From contig OX393568.1 of assembly GCA_947652115.1 (NCBI GenBank), positions 15,438,746 through 15,502,745 on the forward strand: a stretch of DNA of 64,000 nucleotides, in the 5' to 3' direction. Of this stretch, positions 11,233 through 20,857 are shown piece by piece (position 1 is the first letter of the stretch; the number at the start of each line of letters is the position of its first letter). This stretch comes from Blastomussa wellsi (lineage: Eukaryota; Cnidaria; Anthozoa; Scleractinia; Plerogyridae). A model generated the notes under the pieces. That model saw only the letters and a program-made list of their open reading frames with translations, had not been told where the DNA came from and ran no database searches. The translations under genes and the position numbers were made by a program.

Positions 11233-11410
11233 GTATAACAATATAATTTGGTTTTATCAACTGGGTTGATAATGTCAATTGGCCACCGTAAAGAGATTCA
11301 AGTGCTGACGTTTCGAGCGTTAGCCCTTCGTCGGAGCGAATCCCAACTGTTTGACATGGTTTGTCAAACTTTATCTGCCAACAATATTCCATTTATAAAA
11401 TGTTTCAAGA
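11211..11410 (-). repeat. Penelope-like retroelement fragment
   Basis: The block around gacgaagggctaacgctcga on the minus strand matches, as I recall, a sequence common in Penelope-like elements of invertebrates. No reverse transcriptase remains. It lies downstream of the last BEN exon inside the EnSpm-like element. Confidence 0.5.
11304..11338 (-). ncRNA. Hammerhead-ribozyme-like motif (degenerate)
   Basis: Read on the minus strand this segment has the order CGACGAA, a short stem-loop ggGCtaacGCtc, then the GAAAC core and GUC. That is the layout of the minimal hammerheads reported in Penelope-like elements. The conserved CUGANGA box reads CCGACGA here, so cleavage is doubtful. Confidence 0.4.
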
Positions 11411-11789
11411 CTTTTTTTATATATAAGCTATTACAATTAAGATTGATACAAATCAATGTTGTGGCTACATGTATATCTAAACGCAAGAAACTGTCAATTT
11501 ACAACAATTGGGACAGGTTTCTTCAAACTTCAAGTCACTCTAGTTTTAACTGATAGCAGTCCTTCGTCTTGACTTAGCCTCTAAGCAGGTTATTTTGCTC
11601 CTCAGTGCTAACTTGATGCTCCTGTCAGATGTCAAATCCGGAATTTTTTTCAAGGTGTAACCTACAAATCAAAGAAACTTTTAGTCTCTAATGTTTGCAT
11701 CTTCTAGAATGTATAAGCCCCAATATTAGTATGTGAACATAAATAAACGATGAGAATGTTTATCTGCACGATTATTCAGTTTTCATTTA

Positions 11790-11901
11790 ACAATTATCCT
11801 GTGAAATCGCGCGGAATATCGCCTGATACTTAGCCGACGAGGCCGTAGGCCGAGTTGGCTAAAATCAGACGATATTCCGCAAGATTGAGCAGGATAATTG
11901 T
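11790..11901. repeat. 112-bp imperfect palindrome
   Basis: The arms acaattatcctg...gcggaatatcgcctgat and atcagacgatattccgc...caggataattgt pair over about 38 bases each, around a smaller hairpin (gaggccgtaggccgag). It lies in BEN intron 5 and resembles a foldback MITE. Confidence 0.6.
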
Positions 11902-11902
11902 T

Positions 11903-12402
11903 TTATTATTCAACAAACTGTGAACGAAATCCATTTTACACCTAGAAAAAGTGTGGCTAGGCAGCAAAAGGGTTCGTATTCTTTTGGGCTTTTAAAATTC
12001 CATGACTTTCCATGACCTTTTCCATGACTTTCTAAAGTTTTCCAGGACCTAAATTTGACCATTTTCATAGAAATTCTCCAAAAAATATCGTGATTCTGGT
12101 TTGATTGTATTTTATTTTGCGGAAAAAACTGCTAAGGTGGCTAATTTTGTACAATCAATGTCATTTTCCATGACTTTCCATGACCCACACTTAAATTCCA
12201 TGACTTTCCAGGCCTGGAAAATGAAATCATAAAATTCCATGACTCTCCAGGTTTTCCATGACCTGTACGAACCCTGAGCAATGTAAGTTTTCGGACGAAA
12301 CTTGACGACCTACGTATATCGCCAGATATCTGTTATGCACGGATGACAGATATCGCGCGCGATGACCATATATGGGCATCGCGTGAATTTGTTGAATAAT
12401 AA
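11903..12402. repeat. MITE with TTATTATTCAACAAA ends
   Basis: Inverted ends at 11903-11917 and 12388-12402 bracket about 500 bp. A hAT-type MITE (11968-12276) is inserted inside. The right part is rich in short palindromes (agatatc, gcgcgcgatg). No coding potential. Confidence 0.45.
11968..12276. mobile_element. hAT MITE, copy 1 (5-bp duplication)
   Basis: This 309-bp element is made largely of repeated ccatgactttcca motifs. The right end reads gtacgaaccctg; the left end is the diverged inverse (aagggttcgta). AGCAA flanks it on both sides (11963-11967, 12277-12281). Copy 2 at 12714-13025 is closely similar and lies in the same orientation. Five-base duplications fit the hAT5 group rather than classic 8-bp hAT elements. 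Confidence 0.75.
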
Positions 12403-12471
12403 TATAAAATATCAGTCAAAATAACAAGATTCTAAGATTGCGTGATCAATATGTTTTACAGTTGCTATTTT

Positions 12472-13417
12472 AAGGTGGCTGGTAGCAGTTTCAATGACTC
12501 AGTACTACAAATCTTTATCAGTTGCTGCTATAACAATGGTATCAAACAAATACCCAATCATTGCTAAATAAGTTGTGGTTATTTTTCTGACATTACTCGT
12601 TTCCACAGCAACAGCATAAGCTGTTAAAAACACCCTTACATTTAGCTTTAAGTGCATACAACTCACAAACGAGCTCGGTGACCCCTATTTTTTAAACTTG
12701 AGTTATGATCAGCCAGGGTTTGTACTCTATTGGGCTTTAGAAATTCCATGACTTTCAATGACCTTTTCCATGACTTCTCAAAGTTTTCCATGACCTAATT
12801 AAATTTGATCATTTTCATAGAGCGTTTCCAAAAATGATCTTATTTTCCGTTTGATTGTGTATTATCTTGAAAAAAATATGTCTAGATTATTTATTTTGTA
12901 CAATCAACGTCATTTTCCATGACTTTCCATGACCCACACCTAAATTCCATGACTTTCCAGGCCTGGAAAATGAAATCATAAAATTCCATGACTTTCCAGG
13001 TTTTCCATGACCTGTACGAACCCTGTCAGCATGCCAACTAGATACAACTTTTTGCAAAGTTTAAAAAAATTCTGTAGTGTGGATTCATAGCCAAGGCACT
13101 GATCCCACTGACTACAGAATTTTTTAAAACTTTGCAAAAAGTTGTATCTTGCCATGCTGATCATAACTCAACTATAAAAAATGGGGGTCACCGAACTCGT
13201 TTTTTGAGTTATAAGCACTTAAAGCTAAAAGTAAGGGTGTTTTTAACAGCTTATGCTGTTGCTATGGTAACCAGTAATGTCAGGAAAATAACCACAACTT
13301 ATTTAGCAATGATTGGGTATTTTTTTGATACCATTATCGTGGCAGAAACTGATAAACATTTGTAGTAATGACACATCAAAGTGTAAGAGCAGAAAAGTGC
13401 TGGAAACCGCTACCTGC
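12472..13417. repeat. Large foldback element, interrupted by a hAT MITE
   Basis: Sequence from 12472 (aaggtggctggtagcag) to 13083 is repeated in inverted order from about 13111 to 13417. Matching blocks include gataccattatcgt/aatggtatc, gcaatgattgggtat and acaactttttgcaaagttt. The left arm is split by the MITE at 12714-13025. Without the MITE the hairpin would be about 630 bp. No ORF is supported. Confidence 0.7.
12714..13025. mobile_element. hAT MITE, copy 2 (5-bp duplication)
   Basis: This 312-bp relative of copy 1 begins cagggtttgtac and ends gtacgaaccctg. TCAGC flanks both sides (12709-12713, 13026-13030). The duplication falls inside the left arm of the foldback, so the foldback is older. 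Confidence 0.8.
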
Positions 13418-13697
13418 AGTTTGCTTTGTGCAAACAACAGACCAAACAGATGCTGTGAAAATTAATTGTGGAATGAAGTGCATAATAGTAAACCTTACTC
13501 ATTATGTTGTCCAGGATGTCTGCATCCAGGCACTGTTTACCATTTTTTCCTCTTAGACTCTTTCCAATCAGTTCATCGTCTTTGAAAAAACAACTTAGCA
13601 AAAAACAGGCAGTTGCAGTAGCTGATTTTTTGGAGAAGGCTTTGGTGAGCAGACTTTCATAGACATATACTCCTTGTCCTGGAGACAGTTCTATCAT

Positions 13698-14304
13698 CTG
13701 CAAGCATTAAAATATGTATGGAAATGAGATACAAGATATAACACATGTATATAATATATGGATTTGATATGCTCTTGCCACTAAAACATATTACATGTAT
13801 TTATTTTATTAGGTACTGAGATTACATTCAGTGCAAATTATTTTAAACAACTGAACGATTTTGAAGTGTGAGTGAGGTGGAAGATGTGAAAACCCAATAT
13901 GTTACTACAGTGAACTGTCTCTAATGCTGACACCTTTGGAACAAGCTCTAGCCGTCCGCCTTAAAGAGAGTTTAGTTGCAGACAAACAAGTTAAATTCTT
14001 CTTGGACAAGCCAGCCAGCCACATCCTCTTTAGAGAAGCGTCCGCCTAACTGTGGTGCCCACTTTGAGAGAGTGGACCGTATTATTGTAGTTCTAGGAAA
14101 TAGCCACCCCAAAGGTCATTGGAAATACGAGGGAGACCAAAGTTTTTAAAGTAAAGTATGAAGCTAAACTGGAATATCCAGAGGGATGGGAGGGGGGGGA
14201 GATTCAGACCAAAAAGCCTTCCGTGAGGGGGGTATTGATAATTTCTGGAACAACACATAGTTTCTGTAATATACTGTTAGTCCCATTAAAAAAATTACTC
14301 TTAC
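13698..14304 (-). other. BEN gene intron 4
   Basis: Bounded by GTAAGAG after 14305 (minus strand) and TTGCAG before 13697. I see no RNA gene or recognisable transposon inside. Confidence 0.55.
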
Positions 14305-14663
14305 TTGATGTTTTTCGGCAATTGCCTTAGGCACTTTGCTGGGTCTGGGGGCTTCACTCTGCTGAACTGCATTTGTTGCTTCCATCCTACACTGATTAAG
14401 TTGCTCAGTTAGCATTATATTGGACTCTCTCAGCTCCCTATTCTCTGCCAAAAGATGGTGACAATTAGCACAGTCTGGCCCACTCCGCCTTCTTGGGAAT
14501 TTGTTGCTTGTTGAACTTATTGGCAGCGGGTTCACTCTAGGCCTCTTCATGCCAAAAGTTGGTCTCTCATGTGAAGGCGGGGGTGGTCTTATTGCCGTGA
14601 TCAAGGTGGATGCCTCGGTGACATCAATGTCACCTGCCAAGTCCAAGCCACTGTCATCAAGAT

Positions 14664-15240
14664 CTGAACAATAAATATAAAATAAAGATTTGCAGTCAGA
14701 CAACTTGATATCATGTCAAAATCAATTCACACGACTGTGGAACGTACCATGCCTTACGGCCACCTCGTTTTTACAGCCACTTTATTTTGGCCCAAACAAA
14801 TTAATGCTCAGTCAGTTAGGCTAACCTTGTTAATACAGTCACCCCATTAATACAGTCAGATTTTTGCGGCCGGTTGGTGGATGCCGTAACTGGGTTACAC
14901 TGTAACAAATAATAAAATTTTGATTTTGCCCTGCACTAGCTGCATCATGATAACAGTCACACATGCATGTACAGCAAAACAGGTTTGCTTATTTTTTTCA
15001 TGCTGCCTGACTACCTAAACAGCTAAACTTTCCTAGGAATGGTTCTAAGCACATAACGAACTTAGTGTAAAAGTGTCCAAACATTCCCAAGTATGCCAAT
15101 TTTTTTTCATTTTTGCAATGAGGTATGTATAGATATCTTTCCGCATTTGCTAGCCTTGCGACCTCCTTCTAACTGGACAAGAGAAGCGAAGGACTTTGAG
15201 AAAGTACATGTATGCTAGAGTGCAGAAAGCCTATACTTAC
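14664..15240 (-). other. BEN gene intron 3
   Basis: Donor GTAAGTATAG lies directly after exon 3, acceptor TTGTTCAG before exon 4. No feature was recognised inside. Confidence 0.55.
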
Positions 15241-15768
15241 CAAAATCTTCCTCCGCATCTTCTTCACTATCACTCATGCTTGAAGGGACTACTATGCTTT
15301 TTAAGTTGTTGAATAATTCATCCTGTTTTCTTCTTTCATCTCGCTTTTGGTGGTTCTCCTTATTTGCTACATGTACTTCTTCCTTCCTCTTAATTTCTGC
15401 TGCCCTTCTTTCAAGCTCAAGCTGCTTCCTCTTGAGCTCCTTTTCTTTCTCCTCAATCTCTCTCCCTTGTTCGTCAACGACGACAACAGTCTTGTTCAGC
15501 TGTGCTAGCTGGCCAAGAATATTCAAGTCCCTTTCATCTAGGGCCTTCTTCTTCTGCGCCTTTTCTTTTTTCTTCTCCTCTTTTTCCTTATCAGCTACCT
15601 GCTTTTCTTCTTTGGTACCTTTGGGTGCTACAGGGCTTTTTCCATTCTTTTTTACTGCTGGCTCTTTGTTTGCCTTCCCTTTTTGCACTGATCCTGATGA
15701 TGATCCACCCCTTTTCTTCGACGTTGTATCCATAGCATTTTTGGCTTTAATTAACTGGTCTTTATCTT

Positions 15769-16367
15769 CTGTTGAATTAAAAAAACATCAGGCTAAATAA
15801 GTAAATAATCAGTTCTATTGTTTTGAAGCATTGACAAACTGCCAAGGGAAATTGCTCAATGATTTTTGCCAATCATTAACAGACAAATCACAATTAGAGT
15901 CCATAATATTATTTTTACTGCCAGGATCATTGTTTGCTGATAAGAAATGCACACTGTAGCAATCGGCAATTGGCATTGATGGATTTATCATTTTTGATAC
16001 ATAAACAGTGGAACCCCTCCTTATGATCACCACATACAACCACCCTGAACTAAAGTTTCGTCGGACATTTTGACCACTGGCACCCAGTTTATACATGTAG
16101 GACCAGATTTTGATGGCCCATTGATGGTCAGATTAAACTGCAATTCTCTACAGTTGCTATTACTCTATAACCTGTTGCACTGACAAACAGGGAGAACCAA
16201 TTATAGCAATTAAAGTTTGCTCATTACAAAAAATAAGAATTTCATTTATCCATAGACTGTGCATGAAATAGTTTACTGAAGAGTATTGGTGTGGGCCTTT
16301 AACTGGTCAAAATGTTTGCCGTATTTCTTAGGTATTGATAAAACTAAAGGTACACTAGCTGTCTTAC
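15769..16367 (-). other. BEN gene intron 2
   Basis: Donor GTAAGACAG, acceptor TTCAACAG. It contains short open frames with no recognisable similarity. Nothing else seen. Confidence 0.5.
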
Positions 16368-16508
16368 CACTCTCACTAAGTACCACACAGAAGTAGTACT
16401 TCTTGTCTAAATACATAGCTTTGGTTGCACCGTCCTCATCCCTTGTCATTTGGTTTTCCGTCACTATAGTTTTGACATCATCCTCCAGAAATTGAACCAG
16501 AAAATACT

Positions 16509-16982
16509 CTATAAATGGAGATCAATTAATAGCAAAATTAAAGGAATATAAGCTTAATATAGTCACAGCTTTTATATTATTAATTAAGACTTACTGTATC
16601 ATCCTAGCAGGCGGATCATCCGACAAAATCAACGATTTATGACCAAAAAAACATCGTATTCATGCATAATTTGTTTTATTTTTGCTTCGGAAGGAAATAA
16701 TTGTCGAATAACGGGTTTTTGGGACAAAATTTTCGATGGACGGCTCATTTTCCTACCGCCTTTCCAGTGAGAAGCTGTTGCGTCTTAATAAATTAAGCGT
16801 ATGGCAGCCCCATGCAATCAAAGACAGAATTTTAATTCCAATTGTTTTACCTAGATGGCATTTTGTTAATGAAAATAGAACGACCCAATTTTAACTTTGT
16901 AAATTACGTTCATCGACAAATGCTGGCGCGCGCGGGAGAATACGGTACGAGTTAGAACACAGTTTCAATGAATATAACTTAC
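16509..16982 (-). other. BEN gene intron 1
   Basis: Donor GTAAGTTATA directly after exon 1, acceptor TTTATAG before exon 2. It holds a GC-rich stretch (ctggcgcgcgcggg) but no gene. Confidence 0.5.
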
Positions 16983-17024
16983 TTGTTTCGCTGTACTTGA
17001 GTGATGGAGTTGTTTTTCTTTTGT

Positions 17025-17353
17025 ACACACACATAGAAAAGCCTGGTTCTAGCGCAACCAATAGCAGTAAGAGTTAAAAATTAAAATTAATCCTCCCACG
17101 GGTAAAAGTTTTCAACTTTCACCCGTGGGAGGATTAATTTTAATTTTTAACTCTTACTGCTATTGGTTGCGACTAGAACCAGGCTTTTCTATGTGTGTGC
17201 CTCTGAGAGTGAAAACAATTTCTCAAACAAAACAAAACAGAAAAACCAACCTGAAATAGACAGCACTCACCAAACAAAAACAAAAAAATTATTTCGGAAA
17301 AGAAACAACCCAGGGAGAGGGGGAAACAAACAAGAGGATAACAGCTTGAAAAA
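17025..17353 (+). repeat. Polinton left inverted terminal repeat
   Basis: Matches 31736-32079 in inverted orientation down to the run after gataacagcttga. The two copies differ by a block of about 13 bp (an extra aatttttaaaaat on the right) and by the length of the terminal AC run. The outer 172 bp is itself a palindrome centred near 17112. Confidence 0.9.
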
Positions 17354-17394
17354 TAATTTTGTGCCAGAATTATCCACGTATATTAGGAAACAAA

Positions 17395-17700
17395 ATGGCC
17401 GAAGCTGACTATTCAAACGATGTGCACGACGGCTCGACAGAGGCAATTCAAAACCTCCCACCCGAAATTCGTGAGATGATATTGAAAGAATATATATCCA
17501 ACAAGATCCAAGAGAGATGGGATCTGGGTTTTTTTGAAGTTCATTGTGAAATTAAAATGCACCCATTTTGTGAAAAAAATCAACGCATCACAAAAGTTAC
17601 GTCTTGCGGGAAAGTTTGTAGTTTCAGGAAAATTGATTTGTGCAACCTGTGTTTAAAAAACGGAAAGAGGCATATTATCGGCCGCCCTGTCTTTCACTGA
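17395..17700 (+). CDS. Small Polinton protein with F-box-like N-terminus
   Basis: A 101-residue ORF starting at ATG 17395, just inside the left repeat. Residues 16-30 (NLPPEIREMILKEYI) resemble the first helices of an F-box. The C-terminal half has four cysteines (HPFCEKN, SCGKVC, CNLC) that could bind metal. If the F-box reading is right it might recruit a host SCF ubiquitin ligase; that is inference from a short motif. I do not recognise it as one of the standard Polinton proteins. It is the outermost left gene and is transcribed inward. Confidence 0.5.
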   Translation: MAEADYSNDVHDGSTEAIQNLPPEIREMILKEYISNKIQERWDLGFFEVHCEIKMHPFCEKNQRITKVTSCGKVCSFRKIDLCNLCLKNGKRHIIGRPVFH

Positions 17701-17902
17701 AATTTCACAATGTTTTTTTTCGTCCGCTTCACGCATCGCCTCAACAACTTGTTGAGTTATCTGTCTGACATCATTCAGCCAAACTGGAGAAGAAAGTTCC
17801 GCAAAAATAACGAAAAGCATGTGAAATATCGTGATCATTTTGAGTTATGCAGTCAACCTTTAATTATACTTAAAGATATTTTTTTTGTTTTTCCCTCAAA
17901 CT
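17701..17902. other. Polinton intergenic segment
   Basis: Space between two converging genes. No supported gene; it should hold both 3' ends. Confidence 0.4.
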
Positions 17903-18574
17903 TCAGTTCAAATTTGCAATGCTGGGCGCCGCGAGTTTTCTCATAAGCTGTTCTTGAAGCTCTTTTTTTATCTTTTCAACATCAGGCAGTTTACTTAAAG
18001 ATGGTTTTTTTGTGAGCTTTGCTCGTACCTTTTCTTTTAACTCATTGTACTGTTCCAATTCAGAAAGAATAATCTGAAACTCAGAATCACTAATGCGATT
18101 ATCAATTAAAGCCTTGGAAACCAGCTTGTCAACACTCGCACGTTTTGCAAGGCCAAGAGTAACAATCTCCTGATGTTTTGACATTTTTTTGTCAAGTTTT
18201 TTTCCAAAAAGAATCAAAATGGAGGAAGAAACAGAGAAAAAGCCACCCACAACACCTAAGGGTATAGCAACGGGTATCCCAATACCTGTTAGAGCAGACG
18301 CAAGTCCAGCACTAGAAAAAACAGCGCTGAGTCCGCCAAGACCGCCGGAAATCCAGTTAACAGCCGTTTTAGTGCGTTTAAATTTTTTTCGAACAAGCCT
18401 ATAGTGGTCAACCTCTTGAGTCAACTTTGCAGCGATTTCGTTCACCTTTCCAAGGCGAAAGTCTTGGGGCATTTGTTGAGTCATTTGCAAAGACTCATGG
18501 CCTTCAATAACAGGGTATATCCTGCTTTGTTCAACATAAGCAGGAGCGCTCGGTAACACGTTTGATTTTGACAT
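17903..18574 (-). CDS. Polinton membrane-associated protein (223 aa)
   Basis: A polar N-terminus is followed near residues 75-125 by a glycine-rich hydrophobic region (GGLGGLSAVFSSAGLASAL, IPVAIPLGVVGGFFSVSSS) that probably forms two membrane-inserted helices. A basic, Lys-rich C-terminal region with coiled-coil character follows. I have the impression that similar proteins recur in cnidarian Polintons, but no function is known to me. A virion membrane-active or scaffold role is only a guess. It is co-oriented with the minor capsid gene just upstream (32 bp apart). Confidence 0.6.
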   Translation of the reverse strand: MSKSNVLPSAPAYVEQSRIYPVIEGHESLQMTQQMPQDFRLGKVNEIAAKLTQEVDHYRLVRKKFKRTKTAVNWISGGLGGLSAVFSSAGLASALTGIGIPVAIPLGVVGGFFSVSSSILILFGKKLDKKMSKHQEIVTLGLAKRASVDKLVSKALIDNRISDSEFQIILSELEQYNELKEKVRAKLTKKPSLSKLPDVEKIKKELQEQLMRKLAAPSIANLN

Positions 18575-18606
18575 CTTATATTAAAAGCAGATTTTATTTT
18601 TAATTG

Positions 18607-19275
18607 TTAACGTATTTCTAATTCAAATTCAAGAGGGAAACCATTGAAATTTAATAACTCCCCGAGTTCATCTCTAACTGATACTGTCACACCGTTTACA
18701 TATTGACCAGAAGAAGTGTCACGCAAGACATTTGGATCAAAATTGTAAGAGATTTTTTCATACGGTTTGCCTTTCACATCGAATCGAGCCAAAATACTTG
18801 ATCTTTTTCCATTGAGCAAATTCTTTTCCATGTCAACAAGGTCGCAGTGAATAAAATAAGTAGATAGGCTGTGTTTTTTGTTAAATATGAACCCTGATAA
18901 AGTTTCTTCAATATCAAACAGTTTGTCAAATTCCTCGCTGAAATTTATACCAACTCGCCCAAATTTAGAATTTTGAAGAATCAGCACGCCCGCGGGCGTG
19001 TCGGCATCTGTAAAATTTATGTTTTCGTATATTTGTAAGGCTTTCTTTAAAGCTTCAACAAAAGTCTCAATGGTGTAAAAACCGGGTTGTAAATTAGTCT
19101 CAAATTCTCTATAATTTTGCTCTTTATCTATTAACGTGACCGTTCCACCCTTAAAATTAAACCACGAGTTATAAAGCGAACAGCTTAAAAGTCTGATATA
19201 GTTTGGCTGCGTAAGGGGCCGGTGAAAATAAACTGTGTAGTCGTTTGAAGGAGCGATGATTGTGAGCAAAACCAT
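18607..19275 (-). CDS. Minor capsid (penton) protein candidate, single jelly roll
   Basis: The 222-residue protein has no helix-rich region and reads as beta-strand-rich. It contains YIRLLSCSLYNSWFNF near residue 27, LQPGFYTIETFVEALKKAL near 70 and a C-terminal VTVSVRDELGELLNFNGF followed by LEFELEIR. That C-terminal pattern is typical of the single-jelly-roll minor capsid protein that forms pentons in Polintons. Length fits. It starts 40 bp from the divergent 19316 gene, so the two share a promoter region. The assignment rests on pattern recognition, not an alignment. Confidence 0.65.
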   Translation of the reverse strand: MVLLTIIAPSNDYTVYFHRPLTQPNYIRLLSCSLYNSWFNFKGGTVTLIDKEQNYREFETNLQPGFYTIETFVEALKKALQIYENINFTDADTPAGVLILQNSKFGRVGINFSEEFDKLFDIEETLSGFIFNKKHSLSTYFIHCDLVDMEKNLLNGKRSSILARFDVKGKPYEKISYNFDPNVLRDTSSGQYVNGVTVSVRDELGELLNFNGFPLEFELEIR

Positions 19276-19315
19276 TTTGTATTAAATAAAAAAAAATAAA
19301 GTTTAAATAATCGCA
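19276..19315. promoter_or_regulatory. Divergent promoter region (AT-rich)
   Basis: Forty bases separate the start codons of two divergent Polinton genes. They contain ttgtattaaataaa and gtttaaataat, TATA-like in both directions. Confidence 0.45.
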
Positions 19316-20857
19316 ATGCAAGGAGAGTATGGTGATGATTTTGCAAAATATCTTAGCAGAGTGAGAAATAAATCAAGACATGGCACTTCAGAAAGCCAAG
19401 ATGTGAAGAAAGCACCGGTCAGCAAACCACACACCCAAGAAGTGGAAAAAACACCTGTTGTGAAGAAAAAACCTGTTGTGGAATATATTGACGGTTTTCC
19501 AAAATGGCTTACGCAAATCAGTGAAAAAGAAGACTTGCCAATTCCAGCGGTGCCATTCCACGAAGCGGCCCCCAGTTTGAAGAAAATATTTAACAATGAC
19601 GTGAACATATATGTGACACCGGATTGGTTCTTTACCACGCGGTTCCGAGAGGTATTTCAAAAAACAAAGCTGCCTCTGGACCAATCGCCTGGGGAGGATG
19701 GCGCTGACGAGGTGAGGCATTGGCTGGCAACGCCTGACATGAAATATTGGCCACAGCAACTGAATTTTGCCACCTGGTGCGCGACCACGGGCTGCGGAAT
19801 TTCACGGGATATTTTTGATGAAGAGCACACATCTTTGGAACTGCCACCGCAAGTCAGGGCATTTTTTGTTTTCCACGTGTACTTCACGGTCAGACGGATT
19901 TTGTATCAGCTCGGAGGCCCCCAAAACATTTTCGCGTTGCCGGGTGATCCAGCATTTACCCAGAGAAACAATCCTTATGATGTTGCTTCGTACGGAAGGA
20001 TTTGCCATGAATTTGGGATCGAGGTTACGAATGACTTCCGCTTCACGCCCGGCAGCGGGACGTTTCATAATTGGCCAGGCGGGCCGCATTACAAACGCCA
20101 CCCAACAAGCGTCGCATACAACCAATACGACTGGTTTTGCGCGAACCATGCCGAAGGGCTGACATCAGCCGGCTTGAGCCGAATAAACCAGTCGATCGAG
20201 GCTTTCGTGTTCTGCGTTCTCGGCGCACAAGTGGATCAAAGAAGCAGCATCCAGGGCACTGGAGGCCGAGCGCGTGAGGTCCAAAGCCAGTTTCTTCACC
20301 TGTTTGAAGGCGCAGTGATACAGCCAGATTTGTCAGCGTCTGTTCAAAGATACCAACTTGCCATTGACGAGGCGAAAGTCAGGCTGAACCTTGCTTTGTG
20401 CCCGGGCGCATGGCTGATGCCAGGCTACATGGTGATCAACACAGAAAGCGTTATGGGCTACAACAACTTCCTCAAACAAGCTGTGGCGGGGATGAAACTT
20501 GGAATAAACAACCAGATCAACAAGGACAAAAAAAAAGTGACCCATCAACCCATGGATGGAGAGAAATCAAAATACAACCCACCAAGCAGCCACCCTTCGA
20601 ACCCAATTCACAAAGCGGCCACAGCTGAAAGCAAAAAAGATCTGGAGCCTTCTGCCAAAACACCTGCGGCCACAGCTGAAAGCAAAAAAGATCTGGAGCC
20701 TTCTGCCAAAACACCTGCAACAGGGGTGCGGGGTTCACCCCGCGCACAAACGGTTGAAACAGCCAGCACGGACAGTGAGGCTCATGACACGAACAAAACG
20801 GCTCTGATAGTTGGTGTGGTCGCACTTGCGGGTTTGGTGTTTTTGGCGTCCCGCTAA
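19316..20857 (+). CDS. Polinton protein with C-terminal anchor (513 aa)
   Basis: I recognise the type from cnidarian Polintons but know no function. The N-terminal 70 residues are basic and low-complexity. The central 300 residues are a conserved-looking globular domain rich in Trp, Tyr, His and Cys (FATWCATTGCGISRDIF, FHNWPGGPHYKRHP, LCPGAWLMPGYMVINTESV). A low-complexity stretch follows with an exact 51-bp tandem duplication (20615-20716, ESKKDLEPSAKTP). The protein ends in a single transmembrane helix (TALIVGVVALAGLVFLASR). Tail anchoring fits a virion or membrane protein. It ends 4 bp inside the 3' end of the opposing gene. Confidence 0.7.
   Translation: MQGEYGDDFAKYLSRVRNKSRHGTSESQDVKKAPVSKPHTQEVEKTPVVKKKPVVEYIDGFPKWLTQISEKEDLPIPAVPFHEAAPSLKKIFNNDVNIYVTPDWFFTTRFREVFQKTKLPLDQSPGEDGADEVRHWLATPDMKYWPQQLNFATWCATTGCGISRDIFDEEHTSLELPPQVRAFFVFHVYFTVRRILYQLGGPQNIFALPGDPAFTQRNNPYDVASYGRICHEFGIEVTNDFRFTPGSGTFHNWPGGPHYKRHPTSVAYNQYDWFCANHAEGLTSAGLSRINQSIEAFVFCVLGAQVDQRSSIQGTGGRAREVQSQFLHLFEGAVIQPDLSASVQRYQLAIDEAKVRLNLALCPGAWLMPGYMVINTESVMGYNNFLKQAVAGMKLGINNQINKDKKKVTHQPMDGEKSKYNPPSSHPSNPIHKAATAESKKDLEPSAKTPAATAESKKDLEPSAKTPATGVRGSPRAQTVETASTDSEAHDTNKTALIVGVVALAGLVFLASR

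Larger units (their letters stand above)
11546..17024 (-). pseudogene. BEN-domain protein gene (exons 2-6 and 3' part of exon 1)
   Basis: Minus-strand exons are at 16983-17024 (rest of exon 1), 16368-16508, 15241-15768, 14305-14663, 13499-13697 and 11546-11661. All have consensus GT/AG borders and matching phases. With the 5' piece of exon 1 at 32086-32107 the coding length is 1407 nt, a 468-residue protein. It has a short N-terminal domain (KKYYFCVVLSES), a long Lys/Glu-rich coiled coil (KEKEEKKKEKAQKKK to ELERRAAEIKRKEE), a Cys pair and a second coil (CANCHHLLAENRELRES), and a C-terminal BEN domain (LSPGQGVYVYESLLTKAF, then LDADILDNIM across exons 5-6). BEN domains bind DNA. The gene lies divergent to the tnp2 transposase inside the same element, so a TnpA-like role at the AAGTATACTT arrays is plausible. 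A Polinton in exon 1 breaks this copy. Confidence 0.75.

Noticed and set aside
15276..15800. Ser/Phe-rich plus-strand ORF
   Set aside because: Antisense of the Lys/Glu coiled coil in BEN exon 3.
19388..20825. Several antisense ORFs opposite the 513-aa Polinton gene
   Set aside because: Shadows of the GC-rich coding strand, without motifs and overlapping each other.
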